Source of the DNA: Riptortus pedestris
Lineage: Eukaryota > Arthropoda > Insecta > Hemiptera > Alydidae
Direction: 5' to 3'
DNA: 64,000 nucleotides
NCBI GenBank assembly: GCA_019009955.1
Contig: CM032229.1
Coordinates: forward strand, 192,218,501-192,282,500
Shown here: positions 53,230 through 64,000 of the stretch, in pieces
Layout of the letters: every line of letters begins with the position of its first letter
Numbering within the stretch: position 1 is the stretch's first letter
Translations under genes and position numbers: made by a program
The notes under the pieces: model-generated
Database searches by the model: none
What the model was told of the DNA's origin: nothing
Seen by the model: the letters and a program-made list of their open reading frames with translations, nothing else

Positions 53230-55236
53230 GTAACCTCTGTCTGTACATTGATTTTTTACGCGAAATTTCACGATAACTTTTCGTTTCTCATATCATAGAC
53301 AACGTAACTGCATTTTGTTTCTTTTGTGTTTGTTTGTTTGTATGGCGTGTGTAAACTTGGCGTGTGTATTACTACTAACCAAACTTAGACTTTAGGCTAT
53401 ATTAATATTCTCTGAGACGAACAGGAGTTATAAGGAAGGCCTGAAATTAAAAATAGCGATATTTCGTTTCCTATTGGTTTATCGGCAAATATGCACATAA
53501 CAAAAGTTGTTTATTGTGTTATTTAGAGTAACTTTTGTTATATTCACTTTCGTCGTATATCGAAGTATAAATGCGTTATACGTTAAAAAGTATAGCGGGA
53601 GTCAACAATTTTATGTGGCACAAAAGACTCAACCGAACTAAATAAAACTCGGTATGTGTATTAGCACTAACGCCTTCATTATAATAAGCCATACTAACAT
53701 TTCTAGGGACGGGCAGGAGTGGGGGTGGTAAGGGACGCCTGAAATTAAAAATAGCGGTATTTCGTTTTATATTGGTTTTTCTGCAAATATGAACATGTGG
53801 AAGCTTTATCGCTCTCTAATTTCGACATATTGAAACCTTATCGTTCTCTCATGACGACATATTGAAACGTTATGGTTCTCTAATTTCGAGATGTGGAAGC
53901 TTTATCGCTCTCTAATTTCGACATATTGAAACCTTATCGTTCTCTCATGACGACATATTGAAACGTTATGGTTCTCTAATTTCGAGATGTGGAAGCTTTA
54001 TCGCTCTCTAATTTCGACATATTGAAACCTTATCGTTCTCTCATGACGACATATTGAAACGTTATGGTTCTCTAATTTCGAGATGTGGAAGCCTTATCGC
54101 TCTCTAATTTCGACATATTGAAACCTTATCGTTCTCTCATTTCGACATATTGAAACGTTATGGTTCTCTAATTTCGAGATGTGGAAGCCTTATCGCTCTC
54201 TAATTTCGACATATTGAAACCTTATCGTTCTCTCATGACGACATATTGAAACCTTATCGTTCTCTCATGACGACATATTGAAACGTTATTTTTCTCTAAT
54301 TTCGAGATGTGAAAGCCTTATCGCTCTCTAATTTCGACATATTGAAACCTTATCGTTCTCTCATGACGACATATTGAAACGTTATGGTTCTCTAATTTCG
54401 AGATGTGGAAGCCTTATCGCTCTCTAATTTTGAGATACTGATACCTTATCGTTCTCTCATGACGACATATTGAAACGTTATGGTTCTCTAATTTCGAGAT
54501 GTGGAAGCTTTATCGCTCTCTAATTTCGACATATTGAAACCTTATCGTTCTCTCATTTCGACATATTGAAACGTTATGGTTCTCTAATTTCGAGATGTGG
54601 AAGCCTTATCGCTCTCTAATTTTGAGATACTGATACCTTATCGTTCTCTCATTTCGACATATTGAAACGTTATGGTTCTCTAATTTCGAGATGTGGAAGC
54701 CTTATCGCTCTCTAATTTTGAGATACTGATACCTTATCGTTCTCTCATTTCGACATATTGAAACGTTATGGTTCTCTAATTTCGAGATGTGGAAGCCTTA
54801 TCGCTCTCTAATTTTGAGATACTGATACCTTATCGTTCTCTCATTTCGACATATTGAAACGTTATGGTTCTCTAATTTCGAGATGTGGAAGCCTTATCGC
54901 TCTCTAATTTTGAGATACTGATACCTTATTGTTCTCTCATTTCGACATATTGAAACGTTATGGTTCTCTAATTTCGAGATGTGGAAGCCTTATCGCTCTC
55001 TAATTTTGAGATACTGATACCTTATCGTTCATTATAATAAGCCATACTAACATTTCTAGGGATGGGCAGGAGTGGGGGTTATAAGGGACGCCTGAAATTA
55101 AAAATAGCGGTATTTCGTTTTATAATGGTTTTTCTGCAAATATGAACATGACACAAGTTGCTTATTTTGTTATTTAAAGTAACTTTTTAATATTCACTTT
55201 TGTCGTATAACAAAGTATAAACGCGATATACGTTAA
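53224..55236 (+). mobile_element. Helitron with an internal satellite array, 3' end lost
   Basis: ATTGTAACCTCTGTCTG start, a shortened head, one monomer to 53796 ending GCAAATATGAACATG, the satellite (53797-55030), then a monomer resuming at ATTATAATAAGCCATACTAA and running to 55236, where an inverted Helentron-like element begins. No hairpin/CTAG. Confidence 0.65.
53797..55030 (+). repeat. Satellite array 1, 96-bp trimers of a 32-bp unit
   Basis: About 12.9 copies of 96 bases. Each is three 32-base units: one with GTGGAAGC(T/C)TTATCGCTCT, one with CCTTATCGTTCTCTCATGAC, one with CGTTATGGTTCTCTAATTTC. The third unit is nearly constant; the middle unit alternates between GACGACAT and TTCGACAT. 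Confidence 0.92.
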
Positions 55237-55239
55237 TAA

Positions 55240-55712
55240 AGTCCGTCACGCAGGGGCTGCGTAAACTAAGCACATTTCCCACGTGACGTTTTCCAGTAGA
55301 GAAATCTGCCCAATAACAGCTGTAGTAGGAAGGGATCTCTAAACCTATTCACGAGGGACGAATAGTTCCGGAAACGGCCACTAGAGCTCTCGGCGGAAAG
55401 TCCGGAACATGGTGGAGTCCTGCCGACCACACACACAATTTAAATGCAAATATCTCGGTTAATATTCAAGATTAAGAATAAATGTATAGAACAATATTTT
55501 TAGTAAATATAATTTACAATAAGATTAATTATATACAATTTTTCGATCCGACGCATAATAACGGAGATATTTTGAATTTTCAAAAACCCCCCCTCAAAAA
55601 CCTGGTCCGATTTCAGCCATTAATGTACTTGATCTTTCTTTTTACATAAAACGATTAAATTCCGAGTTTGGTAACGATCAAACAAAAATTACGACCGCTA
55701 GAGCGTTAACAG

Positions 55713-55765
<53 letters not shown>

Positions 55766-55856
55766 CTCATATACTCATTTTCGTCATCTCCTGGGTAGGA
55801 TCAATGGACATTTGAAGAAATTTTTCGAAACTCGCGTCATGAGTACGAACTAAATA
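55240..55856 (-). mobile_element. Helentron-like element, 5' end missing
   Basis: Left end AGTCCGTCACGCAGGGGCTG, TA block 55718-55763, and inverted 5' half up to GCGTCATGAGTACGAA; the terminal AGCAGATTTCCC is absent. Confidence 0.68.
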
Positions 55857-55869
55857 TTTGAGAAATGAG

Positions 55870-56350
55870 AAATAGCTTTACACTGTTCTTTACATAAACA
55901 CGGCCCCGCACTGTTCACTAATGCTGTACCGAACGCACTGTAGTTCAATTGAAGAGAACTGAGAAGAAACGAACTATCGGAAGACCTGGACCGATTTTAC
56001 AGAAGGGCGGCGAGATCAAAGGGAAAGGGCCTGCTCTAGGTCAAGTGAATAACAGTGCGTTCAGTGCAGCTTTAGAGAACAGTGCAGCTTCAGTGAACAA
56101 TGCCTTTTAGTTTCAGTGCGGAATAGTGTTTTATGTGAAGATCTGTGCAGTGCTGTGTTCCTGTAATCTTGAATGATTCTTGTGATCATGCGTTATTGTA
56201 CTGTCCAATAAGAAGTGAAGCTATCAGTGAACACTGTTAATAATAGTAAAAGATAATTAACCAAGTGTGTAGTGCATTGCTAAATAAATTGTGCAGTGAT
56301 AAAAACCCTCGTTTGTTTAATTTTGCAATCCAAAAGAACTCTTATAAACA
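55870..56350 (+). repeat. LTR-like repeat related to 28310-28935
   Basis: GTGCAGTGATAAAAAC and TTTAATTTTGCAATCCAAAA (from 56316) match the inverse of the segment at 28344-28410. Rich in CAGTGCAG/GCACTG motifs. The upstream half with the TATA box is not conserved here. Confidence 0.4.
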
Positions 56351-56384
56351 TTTATTACTTTTGTAATAAATGTAACAATTATCA

Positions 56385-56712
56385 ATGTGCACTAAGATGG
56401 GTTCTATTCAATGTTTTTATACGACCTATAATAAGGTAGATATTTTCCAAATTTACAACCTCCCACCCCAACCCCCACCCCAACCCCCACCCAAAACCCC
56501 CACCCCCAACCCCCACCCCCAACCCACACCCCCAACCCCCAACCCCAACCCCCACCCCCAACCCCCAACCCCCACCCCCAACCCCAACTCCCACCCTTTC
56601 CTTGGTCCAATTTCAGCCGTTAACGAACATGGTGTATTATTTTTCATAAAACTCTTATGTATCGAGTTTGGTAGCAATAAGACAATAACATATTGCCACC
56701 ACGAGAACAGAG

Positions 56713-56768
<56 letters not shown>

Positions 56769-56903
56769 TTGTGTGTATGTAATTTTGAACGGATTTCTTT
56801 TTCATCATTTGCTAAGTAGGATTGATGGACATTTCAAGAAGTTGTTAGAAAATCGCATCATGACTACAATCTAGCTGATTTGGCTCTAGGGTATTCTGCT
56901 AAA
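56385..56903 (-). mobile_element. Helentron-like element with expanded C-rich tract
   Basis: Has the TTTCAGCCGTTAACGAAC and TTTTGAACGGATTTC blocks, TA block 56716-56753 with a GT tail, and a decayed 5' end GGGTATTCTGCT. In place of the usual short CCCCTCCC run it holds the 56458-56596 C-rich array. Confidence 0.6.
56458..56596 (-). repeat. C-rich minisatellite, G-quadruplex-prone on - strand
   Basis: About 140 bases of ACCCCC, AACCCCC and CCCCAA units. The - strand offers many runs of four or five G separated by one to three bases, meeting the usual quadruplex rule several times over. Confidence 0.9.
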
Positions 56904-57270
56904 ATGAACAATATTATTGCTGGCCTGTGGTGCACTGTTGATCCCAGACTCCAGTTGCGCTGCCCTTCCCGGTGTATTGATGGCTGCCCTGTTCCGGGGA
57001 TAGAGCCTGCCGACCCAGCGAGTCCTGATCGCAGATTGGAACAGCCCAATGGAAAATATTTGATTGAACTCTGCCGCCAATGCCAGCCTCCAATTCAATC
57101 AATGGTTGGGCCGCAGACATATTTATCAGTTCTCCCTTTTGTACTTGCTCCGAATCAGGCCTAGAGTATTTGGCAATTATCCTCCTTCCATTGAAGCCCA
57201 CTTAGCTATTCCACTCCGGCTTCAATTCAGTTTTTATCTTTTCATGTTACAGCCATTTCCATTTTGTGAA
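56904..57270. other. GC-richer unclassified block
   Basis: Clearly higher GC than its surroundings, with overlapping short frames on both strands (for example GSAGSIPGTGQPSIH on -). None resembles a family I know. It could be an exon-like relic or an unknown repeat. Confidence 0.35.
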
Positions 57271-57660
57271 TAGCGCCATAAGAAGGCCAGGGTATTATGC
57301 ATTCAATGCTTGACCCACATCTCCCAACTGCTCTCTTTATCAGATTATGCGGAGGCTTTTTTATAAATAATTAAGAATAAATGTATGTAAGGGTTTGAAA
57401 GGAATTATGAAAATGTAAAGAGGAAGCAGTTCTTGGATTGGTTTGGATGAATATGGATGAGAAAGAGAGAGGGGGAGAGAGAAAGACACCACCCCCTTAC
57501 AATTCATCCCTTCTATAAAGTTGTTAATTATTCAGCCAGCAACCTCTTCGGTTTCATCTACAAATACCCCAAAATATTTAACGAATTTTCCTCTCTCAGA
57601 GTGCCTTTGTGCTTGAGAAGAATAGTCGTCGCAGCTCTACGCCAATGAGATACAACTAAC
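57271..57660. other. Unassigned stretch
   Basis: Contains a short GAGA tract (57460-57485). Nothing else recognised. Confidence 0.4.
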
Positions 57661-57662
57661 TT

Positions 57663-60600
57663 ACCTAATCACGGCATATTGAAACCTAATCACTTTAATT
57701 TCGAGAAATTGAAACCTTATTGTTCTCTCATTTCGACATATTGAAACGTTATCGTTCACTCATTTCGACATATTGAAACGTTATGGTTCTCTAATTTCGA
57801 CATATTGAAACCTTATCGTTCTCTCATTTTGATACAATGAAACCTAATAGTTCTCTAAATTCGAGATACTGATACCTTATCGATCTTTCGTTTTGACATA
57901 TTGAAACGTTATGGTTCTCTCATTTTGAGAAAATGAAACCTAATCGGTCTCTAAATTCGAGATACTGATACCTTATCGATCTTTCATTTTGACATATTGA
58001 AACGTTATGGTTCTCTCATTTTGGGAAAATGAAACCTAATCGGTCTCTAAATTCGAGATACTGATACCTTATCGATCTTTCATTTTGACATATTGAAACG
58101 TTATGGTTCTCTCATTTTGGGAAAATGAAACCTAATCGGTCTCTAAATTCGAGATACTGATACCTTATCGATCTTTCATTTTGACATATTGAAACGTTAT
58201 GGTTCTCTCATTTTGGGAAAATGAAACCTAATCGGTCTCTAAATTCGAGATACTGATACCTTATCGATCTTTCATTTTGACATATTGAAACGTTATGGTT
58301 CTCTCATTTTGAGAAAATGAAACCTAATAGTTCTCTAAATTCGAGATACTGATACCTTATCGATCTTTCATTTTGACATATTGAAACGTTATGGTTCTCT
58401 CATTTTGAGAAAATGAAACCTAATAGTTCTCTAAATTCGAGATACTGATACCTTATCGATCTTTCATTTTGACATATTGAAACGTTATGGTTCTCTCATT
58501 TTGGGAAAATGAAACCTTAATCGGTCTCTAAATTCGAGATACTGATACCTTATCGATCTTTCATTTTGACATATTGAAACGTTATGGTTCTCTCATTTTG
58601 AGAAAATGAAACCTAATAGTTCTCTAAATTCGAGATACTGATACCTTATCGATCTTTCATTTTGACATATTGAAACGTTATGGTTCTCTCATTTTGGGAA
58701 AATGAAACCTAATCGGTCTCTAAATTCGAGATACTGATACCTTATCGATCTTTCATTTTGACATATTGAAACGTTATGGTTCTCTCATTTTGAGAAAATG
58801 AAACCTAATAGTTCTCTAAATTCGAGATACTGATACCTTATCGATCTTTCATTTTGACATATTGAAACGTTATGGTTCTCTAATTTCGAGATATGGAAGC
58901 CTTATCGTTCTCTCATTTTGATTAGTGAAACGTTATGGTTCTCTCATTTTGAGAAAATGAAACCTAATAGTTCTCTAAATTCGAGATACTGATACCTTAT
59001 CGATCTTTCATTTTGACATATTGAAACGTTATGGTTCTCTCATTTTGAGAAAATGAAACCTAATCGGTCTCTAAATTCGAGATACTGATACCTTATCGAT
59101 CTTTCATTTTGACATATTGAAACGTTATGGTTCTCTCATTTTGGGAAAATGAAACCTAATCGGTCTCTAAATTCGAGATACTGATACCTTATCGATCTTT
59201 CATTTTGACATATTGAAACGTTATGGTTCTCTCATTTTGGGAAAATGAAACCTAATCGGTCTCTAAATTCGAGATACTGATACCTTATCGATCTTTCATT
59301 TTGACATATTGAAACGTTATGGTTCTCTCATTTTGGGAAAATGAAACCTAATCGGTCTCTAAATTCGAGATACTGATACCTTATCGATCTTTCATTTTGA
59401 CATATTGAAACGTTATGGTTCTCTCATTTTGTGAAAATGAAACCTAATCGGTCTCTAAATTCGAGATACTGATACCTTATCGATCTTTCATTTTGACATA
59501 TTGAAACGTTATGGTTCTCTCATTTTGGGAAAATGAAACCTAATCGGTCTCTAAATTCGAGATACTGATACCTTATCGATCTTTCATTTTGACATATTGA
59601 AACGTTATGGTTCTCTCATTTTGAGAAAATGAAACCTAATAGTTCTCTAAATTCGAGATACTGATACCTTATCGATCTTTCATTTTGACATATTGAAACG
59701 TTATGGTTCTCTCATTTTGGGAAAATGAAACCTAATCGGTCTCTAAATTCGAGATACTGATACCTTATCGATCTTTCATTTTGACATATTGAAACGTTAT
59801 GGTTCTCTCATTTTGGGAAAATGAAACCTAATCGGTCTCTAAATTCGAGATACTGATACCTTATCGATCTTTCATTTTGACATATTGAAACGTTATGGTT
59901 CTCTCATTTTGAGAAAATGAAACCTAATAGTTCTCTAAATTCGAGATACTGATACCTTATCGATCTTTCATTTTGACATATTGAAACGTTATGGTTCTCT
60001 CATTTTGGGAAAATGAAACCTAATCGGTCTCTAAATTCGAGATACTGATACCTTATCGATCTTTCATTTTGACATATTGAAACGTTATGGTTCTCTAATT
60101 TCGAGATATGGAAGCCTTATCGTTCTCTCATTTTGATTAGTGAAACGTTATGGTTCTCTCATTTTGAGAAAATGAAACCTAATAGTTCTCTAAATTCGAG
60201 ATACTGATACCTTATCGATCTTTCATTTTGACATATTGAAACGTTATGGTTCTCTCATTTTGAGAAAATTAAGCCTCATAGTTCTCTATATATCGATCTT
60301 TCATTTTGACATATTGAAACGTTATGGTTCTCTCATTTTGGGAAAATGAAACCTAATCGGTCTCTAAATTCGAGATACTGATACCTTATCGATCTTTCAT
60401 TTTGACATATTGAAACGTTATGGTTCTCTCATTTTGAGAAAATGAAACCTAATAGTTCTCTAAATTCGAGATACTGATACCTTATCGATCTTTCATTTTG
60501 ACATATTGAAACGTTATGGTTCTCTCATTTTGAGAAAATGAAACCTAATAGTTCTCTAAATTCGAGATACTGATACCTTATCGATCTTTCATTTTGACAT

Positions 60601-61205
60601 ATTGAAACGTTATGGTTCTCTCATTTTGAGAAAATGAAACCTAATAGTTCTCTAAATTCGAGATACTGATACCTTATCGATCTTTCATTTTGACATATTG
60701 AAACGTTATGGTTCATCGATCTTTCATTTTGACATATTGAAACGTTATGGTTCTCTCATTTTGGGAAAATGAAACCTAATCGGTCTCTAAAGACGATATA
60801 CTGATACCTTATCGATCTTTCATTTTGACATATTGAAACGTTATGGTTCTCTAATTTTGAGAAAATGAAACCTAATAGTTCTCTAAATTCGAGATACTGA
60901 TACCTTATCGATCTTTCATTTCGACATATTGAAACCTTATCGTTCTCTCATTTTGATACAATGAAACCTAATAGTTCTCTAAATTCGAGATACTGATAGC
61001 TTATCGATCTTTCGTTTTGACATATTGAAACGTTATGGTTCCCTAATTTCGACATATTGAAACCTTATCGTTCTCTCATTTTGATACAATGAAACCTAAT
61101 AGTTCTCTAAATTCGAGATACTGATACCTTATCGATCTTTCGTTTTGACATATTGAAACGTTATAGTTCTCTCATTTCGAGATATGGAAGCCTTATCGCT
61201 CTCTT
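57663..61205 (+). repeat. Satellite array 2, 96-bp trimers of a 32-bp unit
   Basis: About 37 copies of 96 bases. Units: TTATCGATCTTTCATTTTGA..., TTATGGTTCTCTCATTTTG(A/G)..., TAAT(CGG/AGT)TCTCTAAATTC.... Successive starts of GATACTGATA at 57961 and 58057 show the exact 96-base step. Edges (57663-57900 and 60900-61205) are more mixed and resemble array 1. Two inserted GATATGGAAGCC units occur near 58890 and 60100 in the same surroundings, indicating a larger duplicated block. Confidence 0.93.
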
Positions 61206-61785
61206 CCCCCAATTCCCAAATTTACGATTTAGTTATAATCTATTTTTTTCATTTCATTTTGCCATTTTAATAAATTGTATTATAATTACATTGTGGAATA
61301 ATTTCATGTCTAATAGCTATCGTTAAAATTTATGAACACTACTTTAAAATGGACTACTTTTAAAAGCGGCCCGCGAACGTATTTGTAGACTGAAGGGTAA
61401 AGGTTGCCCGTACCTGATCTACGCTATCATCCTGAAACAAATACATTAACTAGGTCTGAAGACGACAATTTTAAAAATTGCAAAAAATAGATGAAAAGCT
61501 GAATGAATAAATTTTGAAATTTTTCTCATCATCGATTCCTTTTGTTAGAGAATTTCCAAGCAGAATAAATAAGTCGGGGCAAAAAAAAAAAAAAAAAAAA
61601 TATTAGTAAATCACAATATTTTAGAGTCGGCTGATAAATAACGAGATAAGTCAGCTGGGGTAAGGCAGGGTCGTGAAAACTCGATCAGCCCCCCCCCCCC
61701 CTTATAACCCCCCCTTCCTCCTCCTCCTCTTGATTCGCATTCCATCAGCCGCTCCATCAAATATTTGCTTTCTATTCCCGCCTTC
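61206..61785. other. Unassigned stretch with short homopolymers
   Basis: AT-rich to 61560, then an A run (61582-61600) and a C run (61689-61700). No gene supported. Confidence 0.5.
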
Positions 61786-61854
61786 CTATGAATACAATCC
61801 TCAAGATTTTGCCATCTTCACCTTTATTCAATTATTACCATAGCTTCCCTACCT

Positions 61855-62033
61855 TCTCTCTCTCTCTCTCTCTCTCCCTCTCTCTCTCTCTCTCCCCCCC
61901 CCCTCTCTCTCCCTCTCTCTCTCCCTCTCTCTCCCCCCTCTCTCTCTCTCCCTCTCTCTCTCCCTCCCCTCTCCCTCTCTCTCCCTCTCTCTCTCTCTCT
62001 CCCTCCTCTCTCCCTCTCTCTCTCCTCTCTCCC

Positions 62034-62094
<61 letters not shown>

Positions 62095-62188
62095 TCCCTC
62101 CCGCTCTCTCTCTCTCTCCCCCCTCTCTCTCTTTCTCTCTCCCCCTCTCTCTCTCTCCCTCTCTCACACTCTCTCCCTCTCTCCCTCC

Positions 62189-62237
<49 letters not shown>

Positions 62238-62263
62238 TCTCTCTCCCTCTCTCTCTCCCTCTC

Positions 62264-62305
<42 letters not shown>

Positions 62306-62333
62306 CCTCTCTCTCTATCTCTCTCTCTTTTGA
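61855..62333 (+). repeat. (CT)n polypyrimidine tract
   Basis: Almost pure CT with CCT interruptions over about 480 bases; a homopurine mirror on the other strand could adopt triplex (H-DNA) structure. The long SL-rich and RE-rich frames here are translation of the tract. Confidence 0.97.
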
Positions 62334-62337
62334 GAAT

Positions 62338-64000
62338 TGAGGAAATTTTGTTAACGGACATAAAATAAGTTATTATAGAAATCTCAAAAAAATAGATATT
62401 AATCTTTTTAGGGAAGACATAGAAAACATAGACTGGTCGTCTGTTACTAGCCCCATCGATGTAAATGATAAGGCTTATAATTTTAATATGATTATTACGA
62501 ATATTTTCAATAAACACGCTCCCTTGAGAAACTCTAAGAAATGTAGGAGACACCTTGGATCGATATTGAAATTAAAACATTAATATCCAAAAGGGACTGT
62601 TTCTACTCTTTATTCAAAAAATATAAACAGATAGAAGACTGGGAAACTTATAGAGTCCTTAGAAATAAAGTACGTAAAGCATGCAGGGATAAGAAAAGGA
62701 AATGGATGAGTGACTCCTTACTTTCAGCTTCACCAACAGAGATGTGGAAAGAGCTGAGACATTTGGGAGTGCTAAAACCGCGCAAAGAAGAATGTGCTTC
62801 TATTGATCCAGAAATTTTGAATACTTTTTTCGTCACCCCACCAGTTACCACAACCCCACTAAATAATCTTATTCTTCCTACAAATGAATTTACCGATGAC
62901 ATAATTTTCGATGATGTTACAAATGAAGATGTTAAATGGAGCCTGGATAAAATTAGAAGTAGTGTTGCTGGAGTGGATGGAATCAGTAGAGATATGTTAA
63001 AAATGGTAGGGGCTGAGGATATTATTGCTGACATAATAAATGCATCCCTGGCTCATGGAGTAGTTCCTGATGTTTGGAAGGAGTCCATAATCAGGCCAAT
63101 AGCAAAAGTTGCCAACCCACTTTGCCCAGATCAGTTCAGGCTTATTTCGATTGTGCCGGTGATGTCTAAAATTGCTGAAAGAATTGTTGCTCACTATATT
63201 AAAACATTTTTAAATACATATAGTTTATTGTCCACACATCAATCAGGTTTTAGGCATGGGCATAACACGTGTACAGCTTTACATACAATAACATCTGACA
63301 TCAGAAAATCAATAGATCGTAGGAATGTAGTGTTGTGGGTTTCACTAGATTTCAATAAGGCCTTTGAATCAGTAAATCACTAGTTGCTCCTAATGAAGAT
63401 TGGTGCTATGGGCATGGGCGAGCAATTACTCAGTTGGTTAAAATCCTTTTTAGAAAATCGGAGGCAAAAAGTTAAATTAAAAAGCATTTCTTCTAACTGG
63501 GCCGTAAATAAATCAGGAGTACCACAAGGTTTGGTATTGGGGCCACTTCTGTTCTCAATATATATAAATGACATAACATCCTGTGTTCTACACAGCAACA
63601 TCCATTTATACGCAGATGACGTTAGCATATGGCTTTCGGGTGCTCCGGAAAATGCAAAAGAACTTTTAATAAGAATAAATGAGGACTTCATGAGGATTAC
63701 TGATTGGTGTTCATAAAATTCATTAACACTAAACACAAAAAAAAAAACCAAGTGGCTACTGCTTGGTACCCCAAAAATATTTAAAAAAATTAAACAGCCT
63801 AGACTTTCAATAACAATAAATGAGCAGGTTATTGAAAAGAGTGAAAAAATGACTATACTTGGCGTAATATTTAACAGCAATCTCTCATGGCAGGATCAAG
63901 CAGCTTCGGTAGCTAACAAAATAAGAAAATCATTACATCCATTAATAAAATATAAAAAGTTTTTCCCATTAGAAATTAAGATAAAACTGGTATCCAGCCT
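62338..64000 (+). pseudogene. Jockey/CR1-like LINE reverse transcriptase, degenerate, runs off window
   Basis: Starts right after the CT tract, lacking the endonuclease and 5' end. Coding blocks in order: NIDWSSVTSPID and FNKHAPLR linker; frameshift near 62550; TPWIDIEIKTLISKRDCFY; EVWK-type WKESIIRPIAK; FRLISIVPVMSKIAERIV; SGFRHGHNTCTALH; motif A VSLDFNKAFESVNH (D present); stop TAG 63381-63383; GVPQGLVLGPLLFSIYIND; YADD in HLYADDVSIWL; stop at about 63715; frameshift; LGVIFNSNLSWQDQ (thumb). RT makes cDNA from its own transcript by target-primed synthesis. Catalytic residues remain but two stops and at least two frameshifts show a dead copy. The 3' end is outside. Confidence 0.85.
62706..63383 (+). 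CDS. LINE RT, longest intact frame (part of the relic)
   Basis: 225 residues from WMSDSLLSASP to the in-frame TAG after ESVNH. It spans the fingers and the first palm motif. It is a fragment of the element at 62338-64000 and the ATG is internal. Confidence 0.7.
   Translation: MSDSLLSASPTEMWKELRHLGVLKPRKEECASIDPEILNTFFVTPPVTTTPLNNLILPTNEFTDDIIFDDVTNEDVKWSLDKIRSSVAGVDGISRDMLKMVGAEDIIADIINASLAHGVVPDVWKESIIRPIAKVANPLCPDQFRLISIVPVMSKIAERIVAHYIKTFLNTYSLLSTHQSGFRHGHNTCTALHTITSDIRKSIDRRNVVLWVSLDFNKAFESVNH

Noticed and set aside
56458..56596. CCCCAA-type telomere repeat
   Set aside because: Units are irregular (4-6 C, one or two A) and lie inside a transposon copy; arthropod telomeres are normally TTAGG-based, which is not seen.
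56385..56819. 144-residue proline-rich frame and glycine-rich antisense frames
   Set aside because: Composed of the C-rich minisatellite and TA/GT arrays.
53797..61205. Regular 32-bp repeats resembling a CRISPR array
   Set aside because: There are no unique spacers: all three 32-bp units are homologous and repeat together with a 96-bp period, in a eukaryotic context without cas genes.
61788..62333. Long SL-rich frame on + and RE-rich frames on -
   Set aside because: Translation of a CT dinucleotide tract; no independent coding signal.

Overview
The window is AT-rich eukaryotic DNA. The one host gene I recognise, with its spliced exons and AATAAA signal, plus the mobile-element content (Helitrons, Helentron-type elements, Penelope, Merlin, Tc1/mariner, piggyBac-like, RLE-type and Jockey/CR1-like LINEs), points to an arthropod, most likely an insect. 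I cannot fix the order.

Host gene: five exons on the + strand between 3635 and 12864 encode the C-terminal 257 residues of the mitochondrial processing peptidase alpha subunit (PMPCA), including the glycine-rich loop, stop codon and polyadenylation signal. The N-terminal half lies upstream of the window. Every intron is filled with transposon debris. No other host gene was recognised; almost all remaining short ORFs are chance frames in repeats.

Repeat landscape: two rolling-circle-type families dominate. (1) Canonical Helitrons start with TC before AAAATTGTAACC and end with a CCCGG...CCGGG hairpin, TATCTGAG, then CTAG. They are built of about 298-bp internal monomers and are often joined head to tail; the longest run is 28986-37224. 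(2) Helentron/HINE-like elements carry 12-bp subterminal inverted repeats (AGCAGATTTCCC / GGGAAATCTGCT), a central (TA)n block and a 3' hairpin ACGCAG-CCC-CTGCGT before GACGGACT. The (TA)n blocks serve as landing sites for the Helitrons, so nested insertions are common (a three-level nest at 15192-17807). A third, smaller Helitron (49982-50752) carries a decayed Pif1-type helicase C-terminus.

Other elements: a Penelope-like element with 543-bp inverted arms, 13-bp target duplication and a long RT/GIY-YIG ORF (25588-28044); a Tc1-type transposon with complete TIRs but no DNA-binding domain (51272-52353); a Merlin transposase relic (18530-19123); two piggyBac-like copies; several LINE relics; LTR-like promoters; tRNA-derived SINEs; and a degenerate Jockey/CR1-like LINE running off the right edge (62338-64000).

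Right third: two arrays of one satellite family, built from a 32-bp unit organised into 96-bp trimers, occupy 53797-55030 (between two Helitron monomers) and 57663-61205. A 480-bp CT tract and a C-rich G-quadruplex-prone tract are also present. The window reads as a dense heterochromatin-like or intronic/intergenic transposon graveyard around one conserved nuclear gene.
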